From positions 124,001 through 188,000 of the forward strand of contig JAIELX010000001.1 of the NCBI GenBank assembly GCA_019752635.1: a stretch of 64,000 bases of DNA. Direction: 5' to 3'. The notes under the pieces were generated by a model. That model was not told the origin of the DNA and ran no database searches. It was given only the letters and a program-made list of their open reading frames with translations. The position numbers were made by a program, and so were the translations under genes. This DNA comes from Candidatus Obscuribacterales bacterium (GTDB lineage: Bacteria > Cyanobacteriota > Vampirovibrionia > Obscuribacterales > Obscuribacteraceae). Below, one piece after another: positions 27,279 to 37,257 of the stretch (position 1 is its first letter; the number at the start of each line of letters is the position of its first letter).

Positions 27279-29422
27279 TAGATAGTACTAAACCGCAACC
27301 GACCACGGTAAAGCGCGAGCCGAATCGTCTAATCGATGAAACGAGCACTTATCTGCGGCAGCATGCGTACAATCCCGTCGATTGGTTTCCCTGGGGCGAA
27401 GAAGCTATCAGCAAAGCGCGTGCGGAGGACAAACCGATTCTACTGTCAATCGGCTATTCTGCGTGCCACTGGTGTCACGTGATGGAGCACGAATCGTTTG
27501 AGGACGAAGATACCGCAGAGCTGATGAACAAGCTCTTTGTAAACATAAAGGTTGATCGCGAAGAACGCACCGACCTCGATGAAATTTACATGAAGGCCGT
27601 GCAAATGCTCACCGGTCATGGTGGCTGGCCTATGACTGTATTCTTGACTCCGGATCTAAAACCGTTCTTTGCCGGCACATATTTCCCGCCGCAGGATCGT
27701 CATGGTATGCCGAGTTTTCGCAGGGTGATGCTTGGTGTAGAAGCCGCTTGGACAACTCAGCGAGCCGATGTTGAGGAAAGCTCGGCTGATATAACCAAAC
27801 ACCTTTCAATGATGGATAAGTTGCAGGCAGACACGGAAGTCACTCTTTCAACAGAGCTTATCGACGATGCTGTCTCGCGGCTGATCAAGGTTTTTGACCG
27901 GACTTGGGGCGGCTTCGGCGGTGCTCCGAAATTCCCGCATACAGCAAGTATTTCACTCGGTGTCCGCAGATTGAAACCCGGCGCTAAGGAAAAGACAGGG
28001 CGCGAATTCGAATGTTTGGAAATGATTCAAACAACACTGGACAAAATGGCGGAAGGCGGAATTCATGATCACTTGGGCGGCGGATTCGCGCGCTATTCGG
28101 TGGATCGCAAATGGCTCGTTCCGCACTTTGAGAAAATGTTGTACGACAATGCCTTGCTTGTTCGCAACTATTTTGAAGGGTATTTGGTGACAGGGCGCAC
28201 TTGGTGGCGTGAAGTTGCCAAAGATATTCTGCACTTCGTCGAGCGCGAGTTGCTCATGCCTGAAGGCGGCTTCTATTGCAGTCTAGATGCGGACAGCGAA
28301 GGCGAGGAGGGCAAGTTCTACGTCTGGACTCCGTCCGAGGTAATCGAGGTTTTGGGTGCTGAGGACGGCGATTGGTTTAATCGCGCGTTCGGTGTTACGG
28401 AGGGCGGCAATTTCGAACACGGAAAGAGTATCCTCAGCTTCTCTACAGTTCCTGAGGAACTAGCCTCCCGGCTCGGAATGTCCGAAGCTGACTTCTGGAC
28501 TCGATTGAATCCGCTCAAGACAAAACTGAGAGACGCCAGAGAGCATAGGATTCGACCGGGACGAGACGAAAAAATGCTCACCAGCTGGACAAGCTTGATG
28601 ATTTCCGGCTTTGTCGATGGCTACCGGTTTACGAGAGAACATCGTTATCTCGACATCGCTACGCGAGCTGCGGACTTTATTCTGGATAAGTTATACGTCA
28701 ACGGGCGGTTGTTGCGCAGCTATGGTCGCGGGCACGCCAAGCTAAGCGGCTACTTAGACGACTACGCTTGCTTCATTCAAGCTTTGTTGGACTTGTCTTC
28801 GGTCGATTCAAATCCCAAGTGGATTGAACATGCATTGAAGCTTAATCAGGTAGTGTTAGCCAACTTTCTTGACACCGCAGACGGTGGCTTCTTTTTTACA
28901 AGCAGCGATCACGAACAGCTGATTACACGCAGTAAACACTTCTATGATGGTTCGACACCTTCATCGACCTCTGTTTCCGTATTCAATCTCGTGCGATTGG
29001 CGCGCATCACGGGAAACGAAGAATTCGCCGCAATTGCAGAGCGTGTATTTGCAATTTTTGCTCCCTACTTTGCCAAAGCTCCGGATCAGTTCTCGAACTT
29101 GCTGTGCGCAATGGACTTCCACTTGTCGGCGGGAACGGAGATTGTTTTGATAGTAAGTTCTGAAAACGACGAGTGGAAAGAATTGCTGCAAGTGGTGAAT
29201 GAGAGCTGGCTTCGGGGCGCGGTTGTTGTTGTTATGGACAACAATAGATTGCCGTCGGCGGACGCCGCTGTTAAAGATCTTGCATTGCTGCAAGATCGTT
29301 TTATGGTAGATGGCAAGGCTACAGCCTACGTCTGCCATAATTTCGCTTGCGATCGCCCTGTAAACGATCCTGAGCTGTTGCGTAAACGCTTAGCAATACT
29401 GCAAAAGGAGCAGAATTCGTGA
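27275..29422 (+). CDS. yyaL: YyaL-type thioredoxin-fold/(alpha/alpha)6 protein (DUF255)
   Basis: 715 aa, the usual length for the YyaL/SSP411 (SPATA20) family. Residues 15-170 form the DUF255 thioredoxin-like domain with [16 protein letters not shown] (C64, C67), and the rest is a six-hairpin toroid resembling N-acylglucosamine 2-epimerases ([22 protein letters not shown]). Its cellular role is not settled; a redox or sugar-related function is usually proposed. It overlaps both neighbours by four bases (ATGA before, GTGA after). Confidence 0.93.
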   Translation: MIDSTKPQPTTVKREPNRLIDETSTYLRQHAYNPVDWFPWGEEAISKARAEDKPILLSIGYSACHWCHVMEHESFEDEDTAELMNKLFVNIKVDREERTDLDEIYMKAVQMLTGHGGWPMTVFLTPDLKPFFAGTYFPPQDRHGMPSFRRVMLGVEAAWTTQRADVEESSADITKHLSMMDKLQADTEVTLSTELIDDAVSRLIKVFDRTWGGFGGAPKFPHTASISLGVRRLKPGAKEKTGREFECLEMIQTTLDKMAEGGIHDHLGGGFARYSVDRKWLVPHFEKMLYDNALLVRNYFEGYLVTGRTWWREVAKDILHFVERELLMPEGGFYCSLDADSEGEEGKFYVWTPSEVIEVLGAEDGDWFNRAFGVTEGGNFEHGKSILSFSTVPEELASRLGMSEADFWTRLNPLKTKLRDAREHRIRPGRDEKMLTSWTSLMISGFVDGYRFTREHRYLDIATRAADFILDKLYVNGRLLRSYGRGHAKLSGYLDDYACFIQALLDLSSVDSNPKWIEHALKLNQVVLANFLDTADGGFFFTSSDHEQLITRSKHFYDGSTPSSTSVSVFNLVRLARITGNEEFAAIAERVFAIFAPYFAKAPDQFSNLLCAMDFHLSAGTEIVLIVSSENDEWKELLQVVNESWLRGAVVVVMDNNRLPSADAAVKDLALLQDRFMVDGKATAYVCHNFACDRPVNDPELLRKRLAILQKEQNS

Positions 29423-30582
29423 AGACCCGAGTTGAGTATGCGGTTTTGGGTGGCGGTATCATTGGTAGTGCTACTGCATACTTGTTGGCGCGCGAAGGCA
29501 AATCTGTTGCGTTGGTTGAGCAATTCAATATCGGGCACAATCGCGGAAGCTCCCATGGGGAAAGTCGCATTACGCGGCTCTCGTATGATCATCCCGTCTA
29601 CATCAAGATGGCTAAGCGGACCTTCCAGCTCTGGTCGGAAATTGAGGCTGAATCGCATAAGCAACTATACTTCCCCACCGGCGGTATCGACATCGGCTTC
29701 CCCTCCGATCCGCGAATAGAGCAGTGCCGCACAAGTATGGACGCTGAAAGTGTGCCATATGAGGAGCTGGACCGCGCCGAGATACTGAGACGGTTTCCGC
29801 AATTCAACCTTGGCGTCGATGCCTATGGTCTGGTGCAGGAGAGCACCGGTATATTGAGCGCTTCGTTATGCGTGCAAACGCTGGCGGATCTCGCCGTGGC
29901 GCGTGGCGCCATCGCGCTGCCCCACACGACGGTCGACGCTATCGAGTTTCACAATGACAAGGTCATACTGCAAGGTGAACATATGACTGTAGAGGCGGAC
30001 AATCTGCTCGTGTGCGCGGGGGCATGGGCCGGCCCGTTGCTGCACAAGTTGGGCATCAGTATTCCTTTGACGGTTACGTTAGAGCAGTGGGCGTTCTTCG
30101 CACCGTCGCATCCCGATGATTTCATGCCGGGGCGCTTCCCCGTCTTCATTCAGTATGATGGCGCAGGAAGTGGTGGTATTGGCTGGTATGGGTTCCCTAT
30201 ATTCGGTGCGCCAGGCGTCAAGACTGCGGTTCATCGCAGCGGTCCTGCCACCACTGCGGAAGGGCGGACGTTCGAGCCTGATGCCGCAAACCTGGCGACG
30301 CTGCAATCGCGCATGAAGTCCATTCTGCCCGGCGCCGCCGGTGACATTATTCAAACCGGTACGTGCTTATATACGAACACCCCGGACCATCACTTCGTGA
30401 TCGATTTGCTGCCGAACAGACGGAATGTCGCGTTCTTCACGGGGTGCTCCGGTCACGCGTTCAAGTTTGCGCCCGTAATTGCAGAGATGCTAATCGGATT
30501 GCTACAGGGGCGGGAGCATTCAGTGCCAATGGCAATGTTCAATGCTAGTCGCGTGGCCAAACCGGTGCCGATCCCCTCCTAG
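29419..30582 (+). CDS. Monomeric sarcosine oxidase/SolA-type FAD amine oxidase
   Basis: 387 aa, typical of the family. FAD-binding Rossmann motif [20 protein letters not shown] at residues 11-30, the [15 protein letters not shown] segment near 42-56, and [19 protein letters not shown], whose C316 matches the cysteine that binds FAD covalently in monomeric sarcosine oxidase, followed by SGHAFKF. It would oxidise an N-methyl or secondary amino acid, producing hydrogen peroxide; the substrate cannot be read from sequence. GTG start coupled to yyaL by GTGA. Confidence 0.9.
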   Translation: MKTRVEYAVLGGGIIGSATAYLLAREGKSVALVEQFNIGHNRGSSHGESRITRLSYDHPVYIKMAKRTFQLWSEIEAESHKQLYFPTGGIDIGFPSDPRIEQCRTSMDAESVPYEELDRAEILRRFPQFNLGVDAYGLVQESTGILSASLCVQTLADLAVARGAIALPHTTVDAIEFHNDKVILQGEHMTVEADNLLVCAGAWAGPLLHKLGISIPLTVTLEQWAFFAPSHPDDFMPGRFPVFIQYDGAGSGGIGWYGFPIFGAPGVKTAVHRSGPATTAEGRTFEPDAANLATLQSRMKSILPGAAGDIIQTGTCLYTNTPDHHFVIDLLPNRRNVAFFTGCSGHAFKFAPVIAEMLIGLLQGREHSVPMAMFNASRVAKPVPIPS

Positions 30583-30807
30583 GGAACCTGATAGACCCTC
30601 TAACGGCACCTTGACTTCAGTCACAGGATTGCAACATTTCAAACGTAACCTTCTGGTATGGAATCACTCAGAGGGGTGCCGACATCTTCCCGAAAGAAGT
30701 CCAAGTCGGTGTAAGAGTGAGAGGGTGGTTAGTCAGTCGAAACAGATGCAATGCACAGGGTGTGCATGCTGTCGACTTGTCGCGTGTAAATGCCGGGAGA
30801 AATTGGT
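30583..30807. other. Leader region with nested hairpin before the 30808 gene
   Basis: 225 bases. A nested hairpin has outer stem CCGAC/GTCGG (30679-30683, 30705-30709) and inner stem CTTC/GAAG. Further on lies the palindrome noted at 30751. It may be a structured leader, but no known riboswitch was recognised. Confidence 0.35.
30751..30767. promoter_or_regulatory. Palindromic operator-like site
   Basis: ATGCACA-GGG-TGTGCAT, 40 bases upstream of the start at 30808. The perfect 7-bp arms with a 3-base centre suit a dimeric repressor. Confidence 0.4.
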
Positions 30808-32178
30808 ATGCAAGACTATACTTCGAATCTGGAAACTAGCGTAAGACGGTTTGTTGCTAACCTGAGCGAATCATCGTTCGAAGGTCAATTGACGACTGCT
30901 CCGGCGCCGTTTGAGATTGATGGAAATTTTGACACAGCAGGCAACGGTGTTGCCGCAGTAAACCCGTACGGTGCCGTTACACCCGCGTACTCACTTGTTG
31001 GAGCCTACGACGGCGCACAATACGAAGCTGCGTCGCGTAACTTGCAAGAGAGCTTGCGCTGGGATGAAGCGGCGCAGGCTGCTGCCGATACGCCGAACTG
31101 GACTCAAGAAGCGACGACGGTCAGTGAGGGCTACGCTGCAGCCTATGGCGAAAGCGCACCATCTTGGTCTGATGTTTCTAACGAGCGGTCATTTGAAGTG
31201 AGCACAGCACTAAACGAAGAGTCTCTTCAGGGCGTCGATGTCTATGACTTGCCGCTTGAGCCTGAAGTACCCTACACGCCGGAGCCTTCGGCTTGGGTGG
31301 AAACTGGAGGATACGCGCCCTCCTACTCGGACCTTTCGACGAGCGATTTGAAGTCGTTGCGCGAAATGGTAGATGTCAGCGAACAGGCGCGTGCTTCGGC
31401 TGTCGCAACTAAGCAGTATCTCGCGAAGAAGGCCGAAGAGCCCGTTGTGCGAAAAAAGAAGCAGATGGTCTTCGACGAAAAACAACCTCTCAAAGCTGCG
31501 CCGACCGCATTGGAAGCCCTTGCCCTAGCTGCATTCTCCATCTACTTGCTTTTGGTCTGCACCGGCATCGTGAGAGTTGATTCAATTCCGTTTATCGGAC
31601 CGGCAATTGCCTCGCATAAAGTAGAGGCAAAGACCGCCGCTGATATGCGCAAGGAAAATCAAGCTCAGGCGACAGCGCAGATTAATAAAGCGAGAGAGCT
31701 TTCGAAAAAAGGTGACAAGGAAGGCTCGTTCGAAGCCATCGACCAGTCACTAAAACTGGCTCCTACATCTGAAGCTTATGCTGAGCGAGCTCGCATGGCT
31801 GCGGCCCTCGGCTATAGCGACACCGCCGTTTCCGACTACAATCGCGCTGTCGAACTGAAGAGAGACCCGGCGTTGATTCTAGAACGTGGGTTGTTGCACC
31901 TCACTTCCAGAAACATGAAGGCGGCTGCTGCTGATTTCACCAGGGTAATCAAAACCGGTGGCGTCAAAGACGTGTTCCGCGTTTATGCTTTCCGCGCAAG
32001 AGCTAATGCCGAATCCGGTCGATTGCTCGATGCGATCAAAGACTACAAAAAAGCCATCGCTCTTGCTCCTTCGCCAGACTATCCCGAACTCAGCGGATAC
32101 AAGAATGAATTGGCCAAGTGCACCGCTCGCGCCAGCCGCAACGTTCGCAGAACCCTAGTCGCTCACAGGTCGCGCTAA
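30808..32178 (+). CDS. TPR protein with one central membrane helix
   Basis: 456 aa. Residues 1-220 are acidic, low-complexity and rich in Ala, Tyr and Ser. One hydrophobic segment (ALALAAFSIYLLLVCTGIV, about 240-260) spans the membrane, and the C-terminal ~180 residues are TPR repeats (ARELSKKGDKEGSFEAIDQS; GRLLDAIKDYKKAIALAP). With no signal peptide, the acidic part is probably cytosolic and the TPRs outside, though topology is inferred. GGGAGA precedes the chosen ATG; another ATG lies six codons upstream. Confidence 0.72.
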   Translation: MQDYTSNLETSVRRFVANLSESSFEGQLTTAPAPFEIDGNFDTAGNGVAAVNPYGAVTPAYSLVGAYDGAQYEAASRNLQESLRWDEAAQAAADTPNWTQEATTVSEGYAAAYGESAPSWSDVSNERSFEVSTALNEESLQGVDVYDLPLEPEVPYTPEPSAWVETGGYAPSYSDLSTSDLKSLREMVDVSEQARASAVATKQYLAKKAEEPVVRKKKQMVFDEKQPLKAAPTALEALALAAFSIYLLLVCTGIVRVDSIPFIGPAIASHKVEAKTAADMRKENQAQATAQINKARELSKKGDKEGSFEAIDQSLKLAPTSEAYAERARMAAALGYSDTAVSDYNRAVELKRDPALILERGLLHLTSRNMKAAAADFTRVIKTGGVKDVFRVYAFRARANAESGRLLDAIKDYKKAIALAPSPDYPELSGYKNELAKCTARASRNVRRTLVAHRSR

Positions 32179-32243
32179 CCCGAATCGTAAGTAGAATCGT
32201 GCTTTGCGGGTATGGATAGAACAAGTCGTCACAGGGAGTATTA

Positions 32244-32471
32244 ATGATGAAACTAGCCGTCATTCATCCCTCTATGGAACTGAGACCATCGGTGCTCTGT
32301 CTTCTGCCGGTTCCATCCGCTAACTGCGGAGCGCAGAGCGCTCTGAAAGAGAGTCCGGCGAAGGTGAAACTTGCTGAACCACCTCGTGGACATTCGACTC
32401 GCGAAGGTGCTGCCCGGGAAATGACATTGGAAGGTTGGGCTTATCGGCAAGCCTCCTCGCTTCTGCATTAA
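32244..32471 (+). CDS. Small protein of unknown function
   Basis: 75 aa. Accepted mainly because GGGAG sits five bases before the ATG and it lies 65 bases after the TPR gene on the same strand. The product is basic and Pro/Ala-rich with two cysteines (LCLLP, NCGAQ) and no clear helix or domain. Could be non-coding. Confidence 0.4.
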   Translation: MMKLAVIHPSMELRPSVLCLLPVPSANCGAQSALKESPAKVKLAEPPRGHSTREGAAREMTLEGWAYRQASSLLH

Positions 32472-32578
32472 GAAGGCGGCGCTTGGCCGACTTGAGCGCG
32501 CAATGAGCCGGATGCTTCAGTACCGTCGAGCGAACACACTCTGTTGGATCGCTGAAGCACCGGGATTGCGGAGGCGGG

Positions 32579-32863
32579 TTACCAACCGCCTATAAATCGA
32601 TTAACCATGCGACGAACAGGACCGTTACCGTAGTAGTTGTTGCCGTATCCGTAGCCGTTGTTGTAGTTTCCGAACTGATTGTTGTACTGATTGAATTGGT
32701 TGTTGTAACCACTGTTGCCGTAGCAATTATTGTCATAGCGGTTTCCGCCAATAACTTGACGAATGGTGCGCTTCAGCGAAAACGCTTCTGCCGGCGTTGC
32801 GACCGTAACCGAGAAAGTGGTGGCAGCCAACATTGCCACGGTAAGATACTTTAGTATTTGCAT
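32579..32863 (-). CDS. Small exported Asn/Tyr/Gly-rich protein
   Basis: 94 aa. A signal peptide with cleavage near PAEA-FS is followed by a short basic segment and a repeat region made almost only of N, Y, G, Q and F (YNNQFNQYNNQFGNYNNGYG), ending in PVRRMVNRFIGGW. GGAGG precedes the start; 19 extra codons upstream are open but not needed. Such composition is prion-like or cell-wall-like; the role is unknown. Confidence 0.65.
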   Translation of the reverse strand: MQILKYLTVAMLAATTFSVTVATPAEAFSLKRTIRQVIGGNRYDNNCYGNSGYNNQFNQYNNQFGNYNNGYGYGNNYYGNGPVRRMVNRFIGGW

Positions 32864-32977
32864 TGCGGTTCCTCCGAACAGAACCCTAAGACCACCCGTC
32901 GGATAATTTGTTCCTGGCAAAAACCGGATTTGATGTCGAATATGCTGCAGAACTAGAGCGAAGTCGCCGTTAAAATG

Positions 32978-33709
32978 CTAATCGTGTAGCGTGCGGAGCA
33001 GACCGTCATACAAATGGAGGTTGGCGTCGAGCACGCCTTTGAGTCCGTACAGCACCGAGTCCAAGGCGCTATTGCTTTCATCGAAGTAGAGAGCCAGCGC
33101 CAACGACTCGTCGGAATGCTCTTCTTCAATGGCGACGTGGTGAAACCATATGTGGTGCTTCTGCCCCATGCGCGTGAAGGCTTTCTGCAGGAACACAAAC
33201 TCCTTTATGGCTAGCAGTTCTGTCGCCGTAATGGCACCTGCTGCTATAGCAGGTCTATAGAGACTTTGCGGATAATTTCCGGAGCGCGGAAAGTAGTGCT
33301 GCGATGCTTGTTTGATAAATGTGCGAACGCCTGCTTCCGGGCGGAAGGCTTTGAAGTGCTCGGGTGAAACGCCTACTTTCAGTGCAAGATCGCGCAACTG
33401 AGCTTGATGGTTCTTGCAGTAGGCGCCATTGCCATACTCATTGCGAACATTCTCCAGGATGAATCCTACTGCGGGCTCCGGCATGATTGTTGCCGCTCGC
33501 AGCAACAACCGTCGCAATACCGATGCGTGTGCATCGTAATTTGCGAGCAGGTTTCCAGCTGCGGTCACCGATAACAGTTCTGTTTCCAGTGCGGAAAACA
33601 GCGCATGGCGCGAGCAAGGATGTTGCTCGACTATTTGCGAGATAGTTGCTTCGGTGGCTGCACGCGTCGCCGTTGCTTTGCGAGTTACAATAGTCTTACC
33701 GGTGGTCAT
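32978..33709 (-). CDS. Haem-oxygenase-like diiron (HDO) family protein
   Basis: 243 aa, all-helical. The segments ENVRNEYGNGAYCKNHQ and HHVAIEEEHSDES carry Glu and His at the spacing of the iron-containing redox enzyme family (haem-oxygenase-like diiron oxidases, relatives of UndA, BesC and SznF). These enzymes use oxygen to cleave or desaturate substrates; the substrate here is unknown. It starts 12 bases after the trxB stop, so it is co-transcribed with trxB, which could supply electrons through a thioredoxin-like carrier (inference). Confidence 0.7.
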   Translation of the reverse strand: MTTGKTIVTRKATATRAATEATISQIVEQHPCSRHALFSALETELLSVTAAGNLLANYDAHASVLRRLLLRAATIMPEPAVGFILENVRNEYGNGAYCKNHQAQLRDLALKVGVSPEHFKAFRPEAGVRTFIKQASQHYFPRSGNYPQSLYRPAIAAGAITATELLAIKEFVFLQKAFTRMGQKHHIWFHHVAIEEEHSDESLALALYFDESNSALDSVLYGLKGVLDANLHLYDGLLRTLHD

Positions 33710-33721
33710 CGGTCCGACAAG

Positions 33722-34723
33722 TTACTCGTGAACACCAGCGGCGGCTTTCTGCGGATTGGCTTTGTTGGCCGGTTCTGAGTTCGAGGGAATCAGACCGGCT
33801 TCAAGCTTTTCCAGGTACCACTGCGCCTCCAAAGCGGCTGCGCATCCAGTACCGGCAGCAGTGACTGCTTGTTTGTAGATTTCGTCTTGTACGTCGCCTG
33901 CTGCGAATACTCCGGGAATACTCGTTTTGACGCCATCCGTTTCGATGTAGCCGTTCTCGTTCATTTTTATCTGGCCTTTGAACAGATCCGAATTCGGATG
34001 GTGCCCGATAGCAATAAATACGCCATCGGCCGGATGTTCACTTAATTCGCCGGTTTGCAGGTTGCGAATGCGCACGCCTGTCACTTCGTTCTTGCTCACA
34101 TCGAAAATTTCGTCGATGGTCGAGTTCAAACACATTTTGATTTTGGGGTTCTTCATGGCTCTGTCGACCATGATCTTTGACGCGCGGAAAGTGTCGCGGC
34201 GGTGGACCAGCGTGACCGAGGTGGCAAATCGTGTCAGGAATACTGCTTCTTCCATGGCGGTATCGCCGCCACCAACAATGAATACGATCTTGTCGCGGAA
34301 GAAAAATCCGTCGCAGGTAGCGCAGGCAGAAACGCCTCTACCCATTAGCTTTTGTTCTGAATCCAATCCGAGCCATTTGGCTTGGGCACCAGTGCCGATA
34401 ATTACCGTGTCACTGTGTACTTCTTCGCCGCTCGTTTTGATTACAAAAGGCGTTTTGGTCAAATCAACGGACTCTGCATTGTCGTAAATGAACTGAGTGC
34501 CGAAGCGCTCAGCTTGTTTATGCATCTCTTCCATTAATTGGGGACCGAGAATACCGTTCGGAAAACCGGGGAAGTTTTCAACATCTGTCGTGATTGTTAA
34601 TTGCCCGCCGGCTTGCAGACCTTGAATAACCAGAGGCTCCAAGTTTGCGCGCGCCGCATAAATTGCGGCTGTCAGACCTGCAGCTCCCGAGCCGAGGATG
34701 GTTAATTTCTTCCGTATGGGCAT
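33722..34723 (-). CDS. trxB: Thioredoxin reductase
   Basis: 333 aa cytosolic flavoprotein that reduces thioredoxin with NADPH. FAD motif GSGAAGLTAA at 11-20, redox centre ACATCDG with C134 and C137, NADPH-binding GGGDTAMEEA after it and the C-terminal FAD motif GVFAAGDVQDE. AAGGAAAGG precedes the ATG; the frame is open 17 codons further but the family starts near MPIRKKLTILGSG. A ~25-residue Ala/Asn-rich tail extends past the usual end. First gene of a pair with the HDO protein. Confidence 0.96.
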   Translation of the reverse strand: MPIRKKLTILGSGAAGLTAAIYAARANLEPLVIQGLQAGGQLTITTDVENFPGFPNGILGPQLMEEMHKQAERFGTQFIYDNAESVDLTKTPFVIKTSGEEVHSDTVIIGTGAQAKWLGLDSEQKLMGRGVSACATCDGFFFRDKIVFIVGGGDTAMEEAVFLTRFATSVTLVHRRDTFRASKIMVDRAMKNPKIKMCLNSTIDEIFDVSKNEVTGVRIRNLQTGELSEHPADGVFIAIGHHPNSDLFKGQIKMNENGYIETDGVKTSIPGVFAAGDVQDEIYKQAVTAAGTGCAAALEAQWYLEKLEAGLIPSNSEPANKANPQKAAAGVHE

Positions 34724-34806
34724 TTGAGTCCTTTCCTTAGCCAAAAGGCTTAGTAGGGCTTTCGTCCTCTCCACCGATCGCAGAGAAGGAGACAGTCGTA
34801 CACGAC

Positions 34807-34832
34807 GAAGGCATTACCGGTTGGTTGCCTTC
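34807..34832. repeat. Inverted repeat between the CHAD gene and trxB
   Basis: GAAGGCA / TGCCTTC (34807-34813, 34826-34832) around a 12-base centre that contains ACCGGT. No T tract on either side, so it is more likely an operator than a terminator. Confidence 0.35.
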
Positions 34833-34916
34833 CTCAATTGTAGGGGCTAAGCTGCGTGCCACACCTTTTCCTGACATATGAAATTAATTATCTATCCGCG
34901 CATGACAAGCGGTTCT

Positions 34917-35795
34917 TCAGGGTTTTGGATGAGAAAAACCCGGACGCAGACCGTACGGTAATTTTTCGCGGCATCGCATCCATTCGCGAAAGAGGTCTCC
35001 CCTGGCCGCCCGAAGCGCTTTAAACACTTCCTGCGGTTCCTCGTGCTCTTTGATGATCCCCTCAAGGCTGTCGAGATCGTGCATTTCCCCAAGCAGGGTT
35101 TGTGCTTTAACGAGTTCCAGGTTGGTAAGCCCCATGCATTCGGTCAGCAGGTATCGCCATTTCTTGATTCCAAGACGTGTTTTGTGAAGATCCTCGGAGG
35201 TGGCTGCTTTCAGTGCAATTTTGCGCACTTTGTCTTCTTGGGTACGCACGTAGGCGTCAAGAACTTCATACGGTGTGCTCTTTCGCTCCTGAACCAGCTT
35301 TTCCGCACGCTTCCTCAGATATTGACCAATCTCTTGCGTGATATCAAGAGGGCTGAGGCTATCGATCAACTCGACGAGTTTCTCTTCCTTTTTCTTGCGA
35401 CCTTTTTTGAGTTTTTTGAGCAAGCCTTCCGTGCACTCGATGGATTCGGCTTTTTCGATGCAGACGTCCATGTCGCGAAGTGCGCCCATGGCTTTAAGCA
35501 AGCGCTTCAGCGGTTTTATCTGTTTTTTCGCGAACTCTTCACTGTCCCAGCCCTCGTCCTGCATGACCGACCAGACTGAAAACCAGCGCCGCAAGGACAC
35601 TCGTGACTTGTGCACGTTTTCTTTGTTGGTCTTTTTCTTGAGCTTGCGAAGCCCCTCCTCCATGGCAACCTGGAGTGCCATCGCAGTACGCAACTCGTAC
35701 TCGACGATCGACCCTTCGGTGAGGTGCGGAGAAGGCTCAAACTCCATCTCGGGAGTTGCGTCTCTTTCCGGGTTCCTTTGTTTTCCGGACGCCAC
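34917..35795 (-). CDS. CHAD-domain protein (polyphosphate-binding type)
   Basis: 292 aa. The helical CHAD domain occupies residues ~35-285, with conserved histidines and lysines in VHKSRVSLRRWFSVW and LHKTRLGIKKWRYLL. CHAD domains bind polyphosphate and often localise to polyphosphate granules; no CYTH triphosphatase partner is adjacent. AGGAGG lies four bases before the GTG chosen; the frame is open to a TTG at 35861. Expected in the cytosol. Confidence 0.85.
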   Translation of the reverse strand: MASGKQRNPERDATPEMEFEPSPHLTEGSIVEYELRTAMALQVAMEEGLRKLKKKTNKENVHKSRVSLRRWFSVWSVMQDEGWDSEEFAKKQIKPLKRLLKAMGALRDMDVCIEKAESIECTEGLLKKLKKGRKKKEEKLVELIDSLSPLDITQEIGQYLRKRAEKLVQERKSTPYEVLDAYVRTQEDKVRKIALKAATSEDLHKTRLGIKKWRYLLTECMGLTNLELVKAQTLLGEMHDLDSLEGIIKEHEEPQEVFKALRAARGDLFREWMRCREKLPYGLRPGFSHPKP

Positions 35796-36052
35796 GGCCC
35801 CTCCTGCTGCCAGCTCGCTCACACTTCTTGTTAGCTTCCCCTTTTTTCGATGTAGATTCAATCAGGCAAGAACCTTTTTGCAGTCAAAATCGTCGTGTCA
35901 TCGAGTTACCTTAATAATTCTATACGAGGTACGGTACCGGAGTGTTAACCGATGGACGCACGGGAAGGGTAAGTGTGCACCCCGGGACACCGCAGCGGAT
36001 GGGGGAGCACCCGGTGCCGTCCGGGCCGCGAGTGCAAGGAGAATACTGAAGA

Positions 36053-37228
36053 ATGAAAACCGTGCCGCGTCTCATCCTGATGTCTATTGCTGCGGTCACG
36101 CTTTCGGCGGTGGCGGAGAGCGCCCAAGCGGCAGACACTGCCAAGATAGTCCAGTCCAGGCCTGCGAGCAAAGCTCCTGCACCGGTGTCGGGTAAACCCG
36201 CCATTCTTCCTACGAAAGCGACGACCGTCGCACCGGCGAAAGCCAGCACTGCTGGTGGTGCTAGTGCCGCAGCGAGTACACCGGCCATGCCTCCTGCCAC
36301 TGCTGCCGGGCGGCCTGCTCGCAGCAATCTTGAGCCGTCCAAACCGCTTGACCCCGCCGTTGAGCAAAGTCTCAATGCCGGAATCGCGCTTTTCAACAAA
36401 GGCAAGTACGAAGAGGCGCTTGTGCCCTTGCAAAAGGCAATGGAGCTGCAAGGCAATAACACCGGCGTTCGGAACTGGGTCGGCGCAACGTACATGCAGC
36501 TGAAGAAGTTCGACGAAGCCTCAAAAGTGTACGAAGACGTCGTGAAGATGGATCCGGACTATGCGGAAGGGCACAACAACCTTGCCTATTGCTATCAGCA
36601 ATTGTCCCAGTTCGATAAGTCGGAAGTGGAGTTTCGTGAGGCTCTTAAGCTAAAGCCCGACTTCAAGGAAGCGCACTTCAACCTCGCTTACGTGCTTGTG
36701 GAGCTGAAGAAGCCGGAAGACGCGATCAAAGAGTTTGAACAAGTTCTGAGACTTGACCCGGGGTACGCTGATGCCTACTCGCAGATCGGCAAAATGTACA
36801 TGCAGCTGAAGGAGTACGATAAGGCGTCGGAGTGGTATGACAAGGCATTGGCGAAAGACAAGAAAAACGTTGGCGCGCTTACGGATAAGGCTCTCATATT
36901 GAAGGAAAAGGGCGATAAGTCAGGCGCGAAAGAGCAGTTGGAAAAAGTGCTCGATGTCAATTCTCAATACTACGATGCGAACCTGGAACTGGGCATCATG
37001 GCTCTTGACGAAAAGGACTACAGCACCTCACTGCCTTACTTTGCGAAGGCATTGGAAGCCAACCCTTATCACCCCGCCGTTCATTTTTACCTGGGTCGAT
37101 ACTATTACAATCTTGATCAGATGAAGAACTCAATTAAGCAGTTTCAAGATTGTATAAAGTGCGATAAGTCATATCCCGGTGCGGAAGAATGGCTTGCAAA
37201 GGCTATTCAGAAACAGAAAGCCTTCTAG
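36053..37228 (+). CDS. Exported TPR-repeat protein
   Basis: 391 aa. Signal peptide (SIAAVTLSAVAESAQAA), then a Pro/Ala/Thr-rich linker to about residue 95 and roughly eight consecutive TPR units (ALFNKGKYEEALVPLQKAME; NNLAYCYQQLSQFDKSEVEF; YMQLKEYDKASEWYDKALAK). Probably periplasmic, acting as a protein scaffold. AAGGAG lies 10 bases before the ATG. It converges with the glycosyltransferase gene at 37258. Confidence 0.85.
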   Translation: MKTVPRLILMSIAAVTLSAVAESAQAADTAKIVQSRPASKAPAPVSGKPAILPTKATTVAPAKASTAGGASAAASTPAMPPATAAGRPARSNLEPSKPLDPAVEQSLNAGIALFNKGKYEEALVPLQKAMELQGNNTGVRNWVGATYMQLKKFDEASKVYEDVVKMDPDYAEGHNNLAYCYQQLSQFDKSEVEFREALKLKPDFKEAHFNLAYVLVELKKPEDAIKEFEQVLRLDPGYADAYSQIGKMYMQLKEYDKASEWYDKALAKDKKNVGALTDKALILKEKGDKSGAKEQLEKVLDVNSQYYDANLELGIMALDEKDYSTSLPYFAKALEANPYHPAVHFYLGRYYYNLDQMKNSIKQFQDCIKCDKSYPGAEEWLAKAIQKQKAF

Positions 37229-37257
37229 CAATAGCGAATCGGAACCGGCCCGGCACG

